Shown: positions 8,598-16,183 of the stretch, piece after piece | Position numbering within the stretch: the stretch's first letter is position 1 | How the letters are laid out: each line of letters starts with the position of its first letter | NCBI GenBank assembly: GCA_017449135.1 | Contig: JAFSKE010000037.1 | Coordinates: 1-32,723 of the forward strand | Origin: Synergistaceae bacterium | GTDB lineage: Bacteria > Synergistota > Synergistia > Synergistales > Aminobacteriaceae | DNA length: 32,723 nucleotides | Direction: 5' to 3' | Made by a program: the position numbers and the translations under genes | Notes under the pieces: model-generated | Databases searched by the model: none | Told to the model about the DNA's origin: nothing | Seen by the model: only the letters and a program-made list of their open reading frames with translations

Positions 8598-9953
8598 TTG
8601 CCGGCAAAAATCACAAAATATATTTGCTCTGAATGCGGACACGTTACGACAACAAAAACAGGAAAATGTCCTTCGTGTAATTCATGGGGAACTCTTGAAA
8701 TTTTGCCCGAAGTTACGCCTACTAACACAAAAAATATTTCATCGCACGTAAAAATTATAAATGCTTTAGACGTTAAAACACCTGAAAGAATTTCAACAGG
8801 AATTGAAGAGTTCGACAGAGTTTTAGGAGGCGGATTAGTTCCTGGAAGCGTAATATTAATCGGAGGCCAGCCTGGAATCGGAAAATCAACTTTGTTATTA
8901 CAAGCTGCGGGGAGTGTTGCGAAAAATTATAATCGTCCGGTTTTATATATTTCAGGCGAAGAGTCGGACGCTCAGGTTGCATTGAGGGCTTCGAGAATTA
9001 ACACGGCATCGGAAAATTTATATTTATATTCGGGGTCAGAACTTGAGGACGCATTAAGCAATCTTGACAATGAAAATTTTGCTTTTTTCGTTCTCGATAG
9101 TGTTCAGGCAATGACAACGGGAACGGATTCGGGGTGGCCTGGAAATTTAACACAGGTTCGTGCAGTTGCTCAAAAAGTAATCGACACAGCAAGAGCGAAA
9201 AAAATTCCTGCGGTAATGATCGGACATATTACGAAAGACGGAAAAATTGCCGGGCCTATGATTTTAGAACACATGGTTGACACCGTAATAAATTTTTCGG
9301 GCGAAGGTTATTCATCGTATCGAATGTTAAGGGCAGTAAAAAACCGTTATGGAAATACGGACGAACTTGGAATTTTTGAAATGTCTGAAGACGGATTAAA
9401 ACCCGTAATTGACAAAAGCGGATTATACTGGAACAGGGAAGATTCGGCGGTTGCAGGAGTAGCGATGACGATAGCACTTGAAGGCAATACACCATTAGCA
9501 GCGGAAATTCAAACGTTATCGGCGAAAACAATTTTTCCATATCCGAGACGGACAGCAAGAGGAATTGAATTAAATCGTTTTCAATTATTGACGGCAGTAA
9601 TAGATCGACGATGCAAAATTTCAACTTTGAATCATGATTTATATATTAACGTTGCGGGAGGTTTGACGTTACAAGACCCTTCGGCTGATTTGCCTGCATG
9701 TGCAGCGATTGCGAGTGCGTTAAAAAATGTTGCGTTGAAAGCCGGAACATGCTGGCTTGGAGAGGTCGGACTTGCTGGAGAGATTCGCCCCGTAACAAGA
9801 ATTGATTTACGATTGAAAGAAGCTGCGAAATTGGGATTTGAAACTGCGGTAGTAAGTTCGAGGGAAAAAATAAAATTCACTGGAATAAAAATAATACGAG
9901 TGTCCCACATTGACGAAGCACTCGCAGGGCTATTGATTTCGGAAAAAAATTAA
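8598..9953 (+). CDS. radA: DNA repair protein RadA (Sms), ATP-dependent branch migration factor
   Basis: RadA is a RecA-like hexameric helicase that extends recombination intermediates. I place the start at the TTG at 8598: AAGGAG lies 8 bases before it at 8584-8589, and translation then begins MPAKITKYICSECG as in the family. The frame can be opened further up to 8523, but those residues are not family-like. The domains, in 451 residues, are a C4 zinc finger (Cys10, Cys13, Cys24, Cys27), Walker A GGQPGIGKST at 89-98, the RadA motif KNRYG near residue 250, and a Lon-like C-terminal domain. It is divergent from nadE and ends 2 bases from the convergent DUF2442 gene. Confidence 0.96.
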   Translation: MPAKITKYICSECGHVTTTKTGKCPSCNSWGTLEILPEVTPTNTKNISSHVKIINALDVKTPERISTGIEEFDRVLGGGLVPGSVILIGGQPGIGKSTLLLQAAGSVAKNYNRPVLYISGEESDAQVALRASRINTASENLYLYSGSELEDALSNLDNENFAFFVLDSVQAMTTGTDSGWPGNLTQVRAVAQKVIDTARAKKIPAVMIGHITKDGKIAGPMILEHMVDTVINFSGEGYSSYRMLRAVKNRYGNTDELGIFEMSEDGLKPVIDKSGLYWNREDSAVAGVAMTIALEGNTPLAAEIQTLSAKTIFPYPRRTARGIELNRFQLLTAVIDRRCKISTLNHDLYINVAGGLTLQDPSADLPACAAIASALKNVALKAGTCWLGEVGLAGEIRPVTRIDLRLKEAAKLGFETAVVSSREKIKFTGIKIIRVSHIDEALAGLLISEKN

Positions 9954-9955
9954 AG

Positions 9956-10201
9956 TTAGATATTTACACCTTTTTCAAATAAATATTCTGGCGAAATATC
10001 TATATCATCATTCCAGGCTGCTCCTCCGCATGAAACGAAAACACGTTGAAAGAATTTTTTATCCTTCAATTTCGTGTAAAATTTTTTTTCAAGCAGAGGG
10101 GTACAGTCAAAAATTTTTGTAATGCCGTCAACAAAATCAATTTTCAATTTATAATTTTCGAGAGCAGTTATCTTGTTAATAGTCCATTCAGGAATAATCA
10201 T
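9956..10201 (-). CDS. DUF2442 domain protein
   Basis: This 81-residue protein has the DUF2442 pattern: an N-terminal strand pair (KITALENYKLKIDFVDG), a middle CTPLLEKKFYTKLKD, then a FQRVFVSCGGAAWNDDIDISPEYLFEKG-like end (key parts FQRV, GGAAW, DIDISPEYL). DUF2442 proteins are short, of unknown biochemistry, and very often lie next to DUF4160 genes, in an arrangement that resembles a toxin-antitoxin pair. Here it starts 4 bases after the DUF4160 stop, with a GAGGTG ribosome site overlapping that stop. Function is not known. Confidence 0.85.
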   Translation of the reverse strand: MIIPEWTINKITALENYKLKIDFVDGITKIFDCTPLLEKKFYTKLKDKKFFQRVFVSCGGAAWNDDIDISPEYLFEKGVNI

Positions 10202-10205
10202 AAAA

Positions 10206-10712
10206 TCACCTCAAAGGATCAATTTTTTGGGGTTGTTCTTCTCGTTGTGCTTTGTTCCAATTTTCAAAAAGTTCCTCGCTATGAATGTCTGCCCAAACAG
10301 AAATATATTTTTGTTGTTTTGGGGGAATATCTCCGTTTAACATATTTCCTTCAAAATCAAAAGTTCCTTTGTGTCCCTGATATTCTGCATGAAAATGCGG
10401 AGGATTATGTTCCTGCTGTCCCGTAAACATTCTTATTATTATTCCGAAAAACATTGAAATTATTGGCATATCTTTTTCTTCTTCCTTTCGTTCTTTTGCC
10501 ATTTCTTCTTCTTGTCGCATCTTGAGAAATTCTGCCGATAAACGTGCACTTTCAGCCTTCATTTTCTCCCAATCAACGGGCGGAGTGTTCAACATCTGAG
10601 TGATAATTGCCCGTCCGAGTTCGGGAGGAAGATCCGTCATGCAGGGTCTGCCATATTTTTTGCTGTCAAGATAACTTACTATCATGTCGTCATATTCTTC
10701 GTAGCCGTTCAT
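10206..10712 (-). CDS. DUF4160 protein with an unusual N-terminal extension
   Basis: Residues 82-168 are a DUF4160 domain: MPIISMFFGIIIRMF, the diagnostic EHNPPHFHAEYQG with its His cluster, NGDIPPKQQKYISVWADIHSEEL and a Trp near the end. DUF4160 proteins are normally about 80-90 residues and begin exactly at this MPxI. Here 81 residues precede it: a segment with PCMTDLPPELG and a Lys/Glu-rich helix ending EERKEEEKD-like (EMAKERKEEEKD). The gene start at 10712 is supported by AAAGGAGG 8 bases upstream. The internal ATG at 10469 (Met82) has AGGAAG 11 bases before it, so the bare domain might also be made. Function is unknown. Confidence 0.82.
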   Translation of the reverse strand: MNGYEEYDDMIVSYLDSKKYGRPCMTDLPPELGRAIITQMLNTPPVDWEKMKAESARLSAEFLKMRQEEEMAKERKEEEKDMPIISMFFGIIIRMFTGQQEHNPPHFHAEYQGHKGTFDFEGNMLNGDIPPKQQKYISVWADIHSEELFENWNKAQREEQPQKIDPLR

Positions 10713-10740
10713 TTTTTTCGCCTCCTTTCATGATGATATT

Positions 10741-12180
10741 TTACGAGTTCCAATTAAAACCTTCGGGGATATTTTCGAGTTTCCATGACGCGTGCGAGAC
10801 ATACATTACGTGATATTTATATTCATCTTTCCAGCGTGCTTTTTTGGGCCAAGCGGAAGGGCGGTCATAAATTTTTACATCTTTTCCTCCGCTCGAAAGA
10901 ACGTAAAGGTCTAAAACATTCGTATTTCTATTGAGCGTAAAGAAAATTTCAAGTATTCCGTCTTGATAAGGATATGCTGTACTCCAATCGTTTGTGAGTT
11001 CCTGAAACACAAAATTTCTATCCGGGAATTTTCCGCTAACAAACATACGCTGACATTTGAGATATAGTAATTCATCACCCGTATGAATATCAAATCCGGG
11101 CTCTAAACCGTCAGCAAATTTTAGAATTACTTTTGTAGGATCAGCCGTATTTTTTAAGACTATAAAGGGTATTCCCGTTCCTGCCATTACAGCATAACTC
11201 TCAATGTATTGCTCCGGATTACCTGCCTTATAAAAATTAGAGTTATCAAATTCATCATCTTTTTTACTAATGAATCTATATTTGTAATCTAAATCAATAT
11301 CTAATAATTTATCGTTATTTACGTCATCTGAAATTTTTTCTCTTATTAGTCTTATTTTTTCCCAAAGAATATCCTGTTTGTTTTTATCTTTCTCAACAAG
11401 CTCTGAAAAATATTCGTTGATCAGAACCAAAAGTAGACTGGTTGAAATAGAATACTGACGTTCATTTCTATTTATATTTTGATAACGATTCTGTATATTT
11501 TTAATTGTTCGGTTAGCCTTCTGCCTATCAAGGCTTTGTTTTATGAAATTAATGTCAAGTTTACCTATAAAATCCTTTGCTAAATCATCTCTCCAATCAT
11601 CTGTGAGACCTAAAGGATTATCTGTATCAATTCTTGTCCTATTTGGAGTTGAAGTTGGAGTTGTCTCTACAGAAATAACAAGATTCACGTTTGGGTTGAT
11701 ATCTCGTTCTGCGTAAAGTAACGTTAAAATGTTTCCGTATTGTATTTTATTTGCTGTGTCATCACTCGTAGCAAAGGCAGTTGCATCTTTCAAAGTATTG
11801 TTTGTGTGTTCATCGTTTGCGGAATACGACAAAGCAACAGGTAATTTTAAGCCGCTGTTTTTGCTGTTATAAAGAGGTTTATTACCTTCTTCAATAAGCG
11901 GAGTAAGAGCTTCTCTGACACCTCTTGCCCCACGTGGAGTAATACGCTGCTCCTTTTGATAATAACTACATTCCTGAAACCCCAGCCCTGCCGTCCTGAT
12001 TCTCTGGTCAATGTACTGAATCACCCTTTGGCCTCTCTGACGTGCAACAAGTTTCATCTGAACGTCCGACTCAAACGACACAAGCAAATAAAACGCTCCG
12101 CAAAGCACGATAACAAATCCTGCCTGCAGCATCATGCTAATTAAAATTTCTGCCAAAATAAACCCTTTTGAACGTCTCAT
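10741..12180 (-). CDS. Large PilW-like minor pilin / pseudopilin
   Basis: The N-terminus is a class III (type IV pilin) signal: basic MRRSK, then the prepilin peptidase site Gly6-Phe7 with Glu at mature position 5 (FILAE), followed by a continuous hydrophobic helix to about residue 32. Then RQRGQRVIQYIDQRIRTAGLG resembles the PilW/PulJ neck region (RVIQYIDQRIRTAG). The rest is a large soluble domain of some 420 residues, far longer than ordinary PilW or GspJ proteins; I recognise no motif in it. It probably caps or primes a type IV pilus or secretion pseudopilus. No other pilus assembly gene is in the window. AAAGGAGAG lies 10-12 bases before the ATG. DUF4160 follows 28 bases after the stop. 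Confidence 0.8.
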   Translation of the reverse strand: MRRSKGFILAEILISMMLQAGFVIVLCGAFYLLVSFESDVQMKLVARQRGQRVIQYIDQRIRTAGLGFQECSYYQKEQRITPRGARGVREALTPLIEEGNKPLYNSKNSGLKLPVALSYSANDEHTNNTLKDATAFATSDDTANKIQYGNILTLLYAERDINPNVNLVISVETTPTSTPNRTRIDTDNPLGLTDDWRDDLAKDFIGKLDINFIKQSLDRQKANRTIKNIQNRYQNINRNERQYSISTSLLLVLINEYFSELVEKDKNKQDILWEKIRLIREKISDDVNNDKLLDIDLDYKYRFISKKDDEFDNSNFYKAGNPEQYIESYAVMAGTGIPFIVLKNTADPTKVILKFADGLEPGFDIHTGDELLYLKCQRMFVSGKFPDRNFVFQELTNDWSTAYPYQDGILEIFFTLNRNTNVLDLYVLSSGGKDVKIYDRPSAWPKKARWKDEYKYHVMYVSHASWKLENIPEGFNWNS

Positions 12181-12211
12181 AAATTTTTCTCTCCTTTTGC
12201 GTAATTCCTTC

Positions 12212-12241
12212 CTGTCAAAAATTCAAATTTAAGTTTATTAT
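12212..12241 (+). promoter_or_regulatory. Candidate promoter of the superoxide reductase-ferritin operon
   Basis: CTGTCA at 12212-12217 (four of six matches to the -35 consensus) and TATTAT at 12236-12241 are separated by 18 bases and lie about 38 bases upstream of the ATG, which has an AGGGGG ribosome site. No inverted repeat resembling a PerR or Fur box was seen by eye. Confidence 0.35.
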
Positions 12242-12242
12242 A
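12237..12242 (-). promoter_or_regulatory. -10 element for the pilin gene
   Basis: Perfect TATAAT reading leftward in the intergenic region. Transcription would start near 12230, about 49 bases before the pilin ATG. No good -35 was found at 16-18 bases. It overlaps the -10 proposed for the divergent superoxide reductase gene, so the two transcripts could compete. Confidence 0.35.
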
Positions 12243-12278
12243 TCCCTGTAAAAAAATTTAATTAGGGGGTAAAAAATT

Positions 12279-12650
12279 ATGGCTGAAAAATTAAGCGTTT
12301 TCAAATGTGCAAAATGCGGAAACATCGTTGAAGTTTTACACGCAGGCAAAGGAACTCTTTCATGCTGCGGCGAACCAATGAAAGAATTTAAGGAAAATAC
12401 AACCGACGCTGCAACTGAAAAACACGTTCCCGTTCTTGACGGCGTAAATGTTAAAGTCGGAAGTGTCGCTCACCCAATGCAGGACGAACATTTTATCGAA
12501 TGGATCGAAGTTATTAACGGCGACAGAGTTTGCAGACAGTTCCTGAAACCCGGTGAAGCTCCTGAATCCGAATTTCATTGTGCAAAATCAGGTTCGGTAA
12601 TGCGTGAATTTTGTAACCTTCACGGACTTTGGAAAGCGGAAGTGAAATAA
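12279..12650 (+). CDS. dfx: Desulfoferrodoxin (superoxide reductase, two iron centres)
   Basis: Superoxide reductase reduces superoxide to hydrogen peroxide without releasing oxygen, a typical defence of anaerobes. Both iron centres are visible in 123 residues. Center I, the rubredoxin-like Fe(Cys)4 site, uses Cys10, Cys13, Cys29 and Cys30. Center II, the catalytic site, uses His49, His65, His71, Cys112 and His115, with Glu47 and the EKHVP motif as expected. It is a class I (2Fe) desulfoferrodoxin of normal length. AGGGGG precedes the ATG. The ferritin gene starts 4 bases after its stop, linking superoxide removal to iron storage. Confidence 0.97.
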   Translation: MAEKLSVFKCAKCGNIVEVLHAGKGTLSCCGEPMKEFKENTTDAATEKHVPVLDGVNVKVGSVAHPMQDEHFIEWIEVINGDRVCRQFLKPGEAPESEFHCAKSGSVMREFCNLHGLWKAEVK

Positions 12651-12654
12651 CAAC

Positions 12655-13143
12655 ATGAAAATTTCTGATTCAATGATCGCTGCGATTAACGATCAAATTA
12701 AAGCCGAGTTTGATTCTGCTTATATTTATTTAGCAATGTCGTCATATTTTGAAAATGAGGGTTTTCAAGGTATGGCTCATTGGATGAAAAAACAATACAA
12801 AGAAGAAGTTGAACACGCCGAAAAATTTATCGATTATCTTTATCAGCGTGGAGCAAGATTTATCGTTCCTGAAATTGCAAAACCGAAAGAGAGTTACGAA
12901 AATGCTCTCGAAGTTTTCAAAACTGCTTATGCTCATGAACAGTATGTAACATCAAGAATTTATAAACTCGTTGACTTAGCCGTTGAAGAAAAAGATTATG
13001 CGACTCAGTCAATGTTGAAATGGTTTGTCGATGAGCAAATGGAAGAAGAAGACAACACAAGCAGTATCGTAAACAAATTGGAAATGTTCGGCAGCGATAA
13101 ACATCACGTCTACATTGTTGACAGAGAACTTGCAGCAAGATAA
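12655..13143 (+). CDS. ftn: Bacterial non-heme ferritin
   Basis: Ferritin subunit of 162 residues forming a 24-mer iron storage shell. The ferroxidase ligands align one residue later than in E. coli FtnA: Glu18, Glu51, His54, Glu95, Gln128 and Glu131. The four-helix pattern is intact and there is no Met that would serve as a bacterioferritin heme ligand motif beyond the ordinary ones. It is transcribed with superoxide reductase, 4 bases upstream, and should use the peroxide that enzyme makes to oxidise Fe(II). A hairpin-rich repeat, not a classical terminator, follows the stop. Confidence 0.96.
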   Translation: MKISDSMIAAINDQIKAEFDSAYIYLAMSSYFENEGFQGMAHWMKKQYKEEVEHAEKFIDYLYQRGARFIVPEIAKPKESYENALEVFKTAYAHEQYVTSRIYKLVDLAVEEKDYATQSMLKWFVDEQMEEEDNTSSIVNKLEMFGSDKHHVYIVDRELAAR

Positions 13144-13156
13144 TTTTTTGTGTTAA

Positions 13157-13247
13157 ACCTCTCTGTCATTTCATGACATCTCCCCTTACTAATGGGAGAC
13201 AAAGCCTCTCCTCATTGAGGGGAGGTGCCTCGAAGAGGCGGAGGGGT
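13157..13247. repeat. Hairpin-rich repeat-like element with imperfect terminal inverted repeats
   Basis: The ends ACCTCTCTG (13157-13165) and CGGAGGGGT (13239-13247) are complementary at 7 of 9 positions, the other two being G-U pairs in RNA. Inside are four hairpins: 13165-13177 (GTCAT/ATGAC), 13179-13199 (TCTCCC/GGGAGA), 13205-13225 (CCTCTCCTCA with TTGAGGGGAGG) and 13227-13239 (GCCTC/GAGGC). Its GC content is well above its surroundings. The look is that of dispersed REP/MITE-like elements in other gut bacteria. Only one copy is in this window, so repetition is inferred. Confidence 0.6.
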
Positions 13248-13265
13248 GAGATTACAACTCTCATC

Positions 13266-14066
13266 ATGGACAACGAAAAATTAAAATCTTTCCTTGAAGG
13301 TTTATATTACATTTATCAACGCAGAGAATTAATTAATCCTGACCCTTTATTTTTTCTTTATAACTATAAAGATGTAAGAGACTTGGAAATTGTCGGGCTT
13401 GTTGCTTCGTCGTTAGCTTATGGCAGAGTTTCGCAGATTATGAAAAGCGTAAAAAAAATTTTAGACTGCCTGACCGATAACCCATATAAATTTTTGTCCG
13501 AGAATAAAAATTTTGAAATCGTCCCCGAAAACTTCAAACACAGATTCACAACTTCATACGACATTAATAATTTGCTTGCGAATATCTCTGAAATTATCAG
13601 AGATTATGACAATGTCGAAAATTTTTTGAATGAATGCCTGAAATTATCTTTTCATAATATTTTATCGGCTCTAAATAAATTCTCCGAAAAATTATCTCAA
13701 AACAAAAAGCCTGATTCATTTTCGCTTGTTACTGCTCCAAAAGACGGAAGTGCCTGCAAAAGATTATTTTTATATCTCAAATGGTTAGTCAGAAGTGATG
13801 AAGTCGATCCCGGAGGCTGGAAAATTTTATCGCCGAGTGAGTTAATAATTCCGACAGATACTCACATGCACAATATTGCAAGAAAATTAAATTTCACGAC
13901 ACGAAAAAACGCCGACTTAAAAACCGCAATCGAAATTACAGAAGGTTTCAAAAAGATTTGTCCCGAAGACCCGGCAAAATATGATTTTGTTTTAACAAGA
14001 TTCGGGATTCGTGCAGGGCTTAATGTTGATGAGTTAATTGAATTTTCACCTCAAAATCGTTGTTGA
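13266..14066 (+). CDS. TIGR02757/DUF2400 family protein
   Basis: Conserved bacterial protein of unknown function. Recognised by the NPDPLFFLYNY segment near the N-terminus, the VGLVASSLAYGRVSQI segment, LFLYLKWLVRSDEVDPGGW, then the IPTDTHMHNIARKL motif and a C-terminal DFVLTRFGIR. The start is taken at ATG 13266 (MDNEKLKSFLEG), giving 266 residues. An upstream ATG at 13173 falls inside the repeat's hairpin and would add 31 low-complexity residues unlike the family. The likely ribosome site GAGGGGTGAG belongs to the end of the repeat and is about 15 bases away, rather far. The 3' end overlaps the convergent dciA gene by 47 bases. Confidence 0.88.
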   Translation: MDNEKLKSFLEGLYYIYQRRELINPDPLFFLYNYKDVRDLEIVGLVASSLAYGRVSQIMKSVKKILDCLTDNPYKFLSENKNFEIVPENFKHRFTTSYDINNLLANISEIIRDYDNVENFLNECLKLSFHNILSALNKFSEKLSQNKKPDSFSLVTAPKDGSACKRLFLYLKWLVRSDEVDPGGWKILSPSELIIPTDTHMHNIARKLNFTTRKNADLKTAIEITEGFKKICPEDPAKYDFVLTRFGIRAGLNVDELIEFSPQNRC

Positions 14067-14322
14067 TGTCATAATCATAACGTTTTTTTAACGCTCTTGT
14101 GATATTTCCTTTCATATTTGATAACATGCTCAAGGTTTTTTGATTCGCCGCAAAAATTTTAATCTCGTCAACTCCCAAGACTTCAGGAAAAGAATTTCGA
14201 GCAAGAGCAATCCCGACAACTCCTGCCCAAGATTTTTGTAAATCCTCAAGAATTTTTACACGTCTCGCAGCTTCGGGGAAAAGTTTTTCGACATCAATTA
14301 TTATCTTTTCGTTTTCTCTCAT
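14020..14322 (-). CDS. dciA: DUF721/DciA-like protein, putative replicative helicase loader
   Basis: A 100-residue protein with the DUF721 pattern: a Trp-containing LQKSWAGVVGIALARNSFPEVLG, a short strand with IKIFAANQKTLSML, and a basic helix before a C-terminal strand. DciA proteins bind DnaB and act as ancestral helicase operators; DUF721 genes are often found beside recF. Here it ends the dnaN-recF-mnmG transcript and overlaps the mnmG end by 29 bases. The ATG at 14322 is preferred; a TTG at 14331 is also possible with GGTGA just before it. The 3' end overlaps the TIGR02757 gene on the other strand. The function is from family knowledge. Confidence 0.72.
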   Translation of the reverse strand: MRENEKIIIDVEKLFPEAARRVKILEDLQKSWAGVVGIALARNSFPEVLGVDEIKIFAANQKTLSMLSNMKGNITRALKKRYDYDINNDFEVKIQLTHQH

Positions 14323-16183
14323 TGCGGGCAAGAATCACCGAAATTAATTGAACGTCAACCGGAGTTACTCCCGAAATCCTCAAAGCATGGCCGAGCGATT
14401 CAGGTTTGAAACGTTTTAATTTTTGCAGACATTCAGCCCTCAAACCTTTCACTGAATCATAATCGAAGTCATCAGGAATTTTTGAATTTTCAAGAGTTTT
14501 TAATTTCTCGGCAGTTTTTGATTCTCTTTCAAGATAGCCTACATATCTCAATTCTGTTTCGACATATGAAATTTCTTCACGGGTTAAATTTTTGTCAGAC
14601 GGTGAAATTTTTTCAACTAAATTATATTTAACGCCTTTATGTTTCAAAAATTCCGCAAATGTCATTGTCTCGCTTAAAATTTCGGCCTCGTATTCTTCGC
14701 ATAAAGTTTTGATTTCGTCAGAGGGTGAGATTTTTGTATTTTTCAACCTGTTAATTTCTTCATCTTCACGTGAAAATTTATTTTCGAGAAATTCCCATTT
14801 TGAATCGTCAAGCAAACCAATTTTTCGGCCATGATGCGATAATCTTCTGTCTACGTTGTCCCACCGCAATAATAATCTGTGTTCGCATCGTCCCGTGAGC
14901 ATTCTGTAGGGTTCATCGGTGCTTTTAGTTGTTAAGTCGTCAATCAAAACTCCCAAATATCCTTCGTCGCGTCCGAGAATTAAAGGCTCAAAATTTTTAA
15001 CGTACATCGCTGCGTTAATTCCTGCCATTAATCCTTGAGCTGCTGCCTCTTCATAACCTGAAGTTCCGTTGACCTGTCCGGCACAGAAAAATCCGTGAAT
15101 GTTTTTGTTTTCAAGATTGTGTTTTAACTGATCCGGCAACAAATAAACATATTCAATTCCGTAACCGGGTTTAATTATTTTTGCGTTTTCACAGCCCGGC
15201 AGGGAATGTACCATTTCAACTTGAACATCATATGGAAGACTCGTTGAAAAATTCTGCACGTAGACTTCATTAGTATTAAATGATACTGGCTCAAAAACAA
15301 TCGGGTGTGTAATATGGTCAGGGAATCTTAAAAATTTATCTTCAATCGATGGGCAGTAACGGGGGCCGTTTGCTTTGACATCGCCTGTAACTAATGGAGA
15401 ACGTTTTATATTTTTCGATAAAATTTCGTAGGTTTTTTCGGTCGTTCGTGAAAAATAACATGCGTAATCGGATTTATAAATTTTTCCCTCATTCCATAAA
15501 TCAAAACTTAATTTCTCATTTTCGGATAATTGAGGTGTCGTATTCGTCAAATCTATAGTATTAATATTTAATCTCGGTGTTGTATCAGTTCTCATTGTGC
15601 CGATTTTGATTCCGAGATTCTCAATGGATTTTGCGAGAAACCCCGAATTATTTTGCCCCATTGGCCCCGATGCAAAAGATTTTTCGCCGATAAAAACCTT
15701 TCCGCTTAAATAAACTCCCCCGCATAAAACTAATGCTTTAGCATCATATTTTGCGTTATGTCGGGTAAGGACTCCCGTAATTTTATTTTCATCATCAACT
15801 AAAATTTCGATAACTTCATCTTGATTAATATCGAGATTATTTTGAGTCGTTAATAATTTTCTGTAATATGTCGAATACAAAAACGGATCGCATTGTGCCC
15901 TCAAAGCACGAACCGCCGCACCTTTTGAAGTGTTTAACCAGCGAATCATTAATGTAGAATAATCCGCCGCTCTCGCCTGTTCGCCTCCTAAAGCACTAAT
16001 TTCACGAACTAAATGTCCCTTCGCAGGCCCTCCGATTGAAGGGTTGCAAGGCATTAAAGCAGTGTTGTCGATATTAAGATTTAACATTAAAGTTTTGCAG
16101 CCGATTCTTGAACTTGCAAGTGCAGCCTCACAGCCCGCATGTCCTCCGCCGATTACAATTACATCATAAGAATCATGAAACAT
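14294..16183 (-). CDS. mnmG: tRNA U34 carboxymethylaminomethyl synthesis enzyme MnmG (GidA)
   Basis: FAD- and methylenetetrahydrofolate-dependent subunit that, with MnmE, modifies the wobble uridine of several tRNAs. In 629 residues the markers are the dinucleotide-binding GGGHAG at 12-17, Cys46 in MPCNPSIGG, the later Cys in GPRYCPSIEDK, the GQVNGTSGYEEAAAQG motif and RCEHRLLLRWDN. Length is normal. It shares one base with the recF stop (TAATG). mnmG close to replication genes is common in bacteria; mnmE is not in view. Confidence 0.97.
   Translation of the reverse strand: MFHDSYDVIVIGGGHAGCEAALASSRIGCKTLMLNLNIDNTALMPCNPSIGGPAKGHLVREISALGGEQARAADYSTLMIRWLNTSKGAAVRALRAQCDPFLYSTYYRKLLTTQNNLDINQDEVIEILVDDENKITGVLTRHNAKYDAKALVLCGGVYLSGKVFIGEKSFASGPMGQNNSGFLAKSIENLGIKIGTMRTDTTPRLNINTIDLTNTTPQLSENEKLSFDLWNEGKIYKSDYACYFSRTTEKTYEILSKNIKRSPLVTGDVKANGPRYCPSIEDKFLRFPDHITHPIVFEPVSFNTNEVYVQNFSTSLPYDVQVEMVHSLPGCENAKIIKPGYGIEYVYLLPDQLKHNLENKNIHGFFCAGQVNGTSGYEEAAAQGLMAGINAAMYVKNFEPLILGRDEGYLGVLIDDLTTKSTDEPYRMLTGRCEHRLLLRWDNVDRRLSHHGRKIGLLDDSKWEFLENKFSREDEEINRLKNTKISPSDEIKTLCEEYEAEILSETMTFAEFLKHKGVKYNLVEKISPSDKNLTREEISYVETELRYVGYLERESKTAEKLKTLENSKIPDDFDYDSVKGLRAECLQKLKRFKPESLGHALRISGVTPVDVQLISVILARNERKRKDNN

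Noticed and set aside
10046-10426. Plus-strand open frame opposite the DUF2442 and DUF4160 genes
   Set aside because: It crosses two well-supported minus-strand genes and has Phe-rich, low-complexity content with no recognisable motif.
13179-13239. Ferritin transcription terminator in the repeat
   Set aside because: The hairpins are strong, but none is followed by a run of T, so intrinsic termination is not supported by sequence alone.
13173-13265. Upstream ATG extending the TIGR02757 protein by 31 residues
   Set aside because: The ATG is in a hairpin of the repeat element and the added residues encode the repeat, not family sequence; ATG 13266 gives the expected N-terminus.
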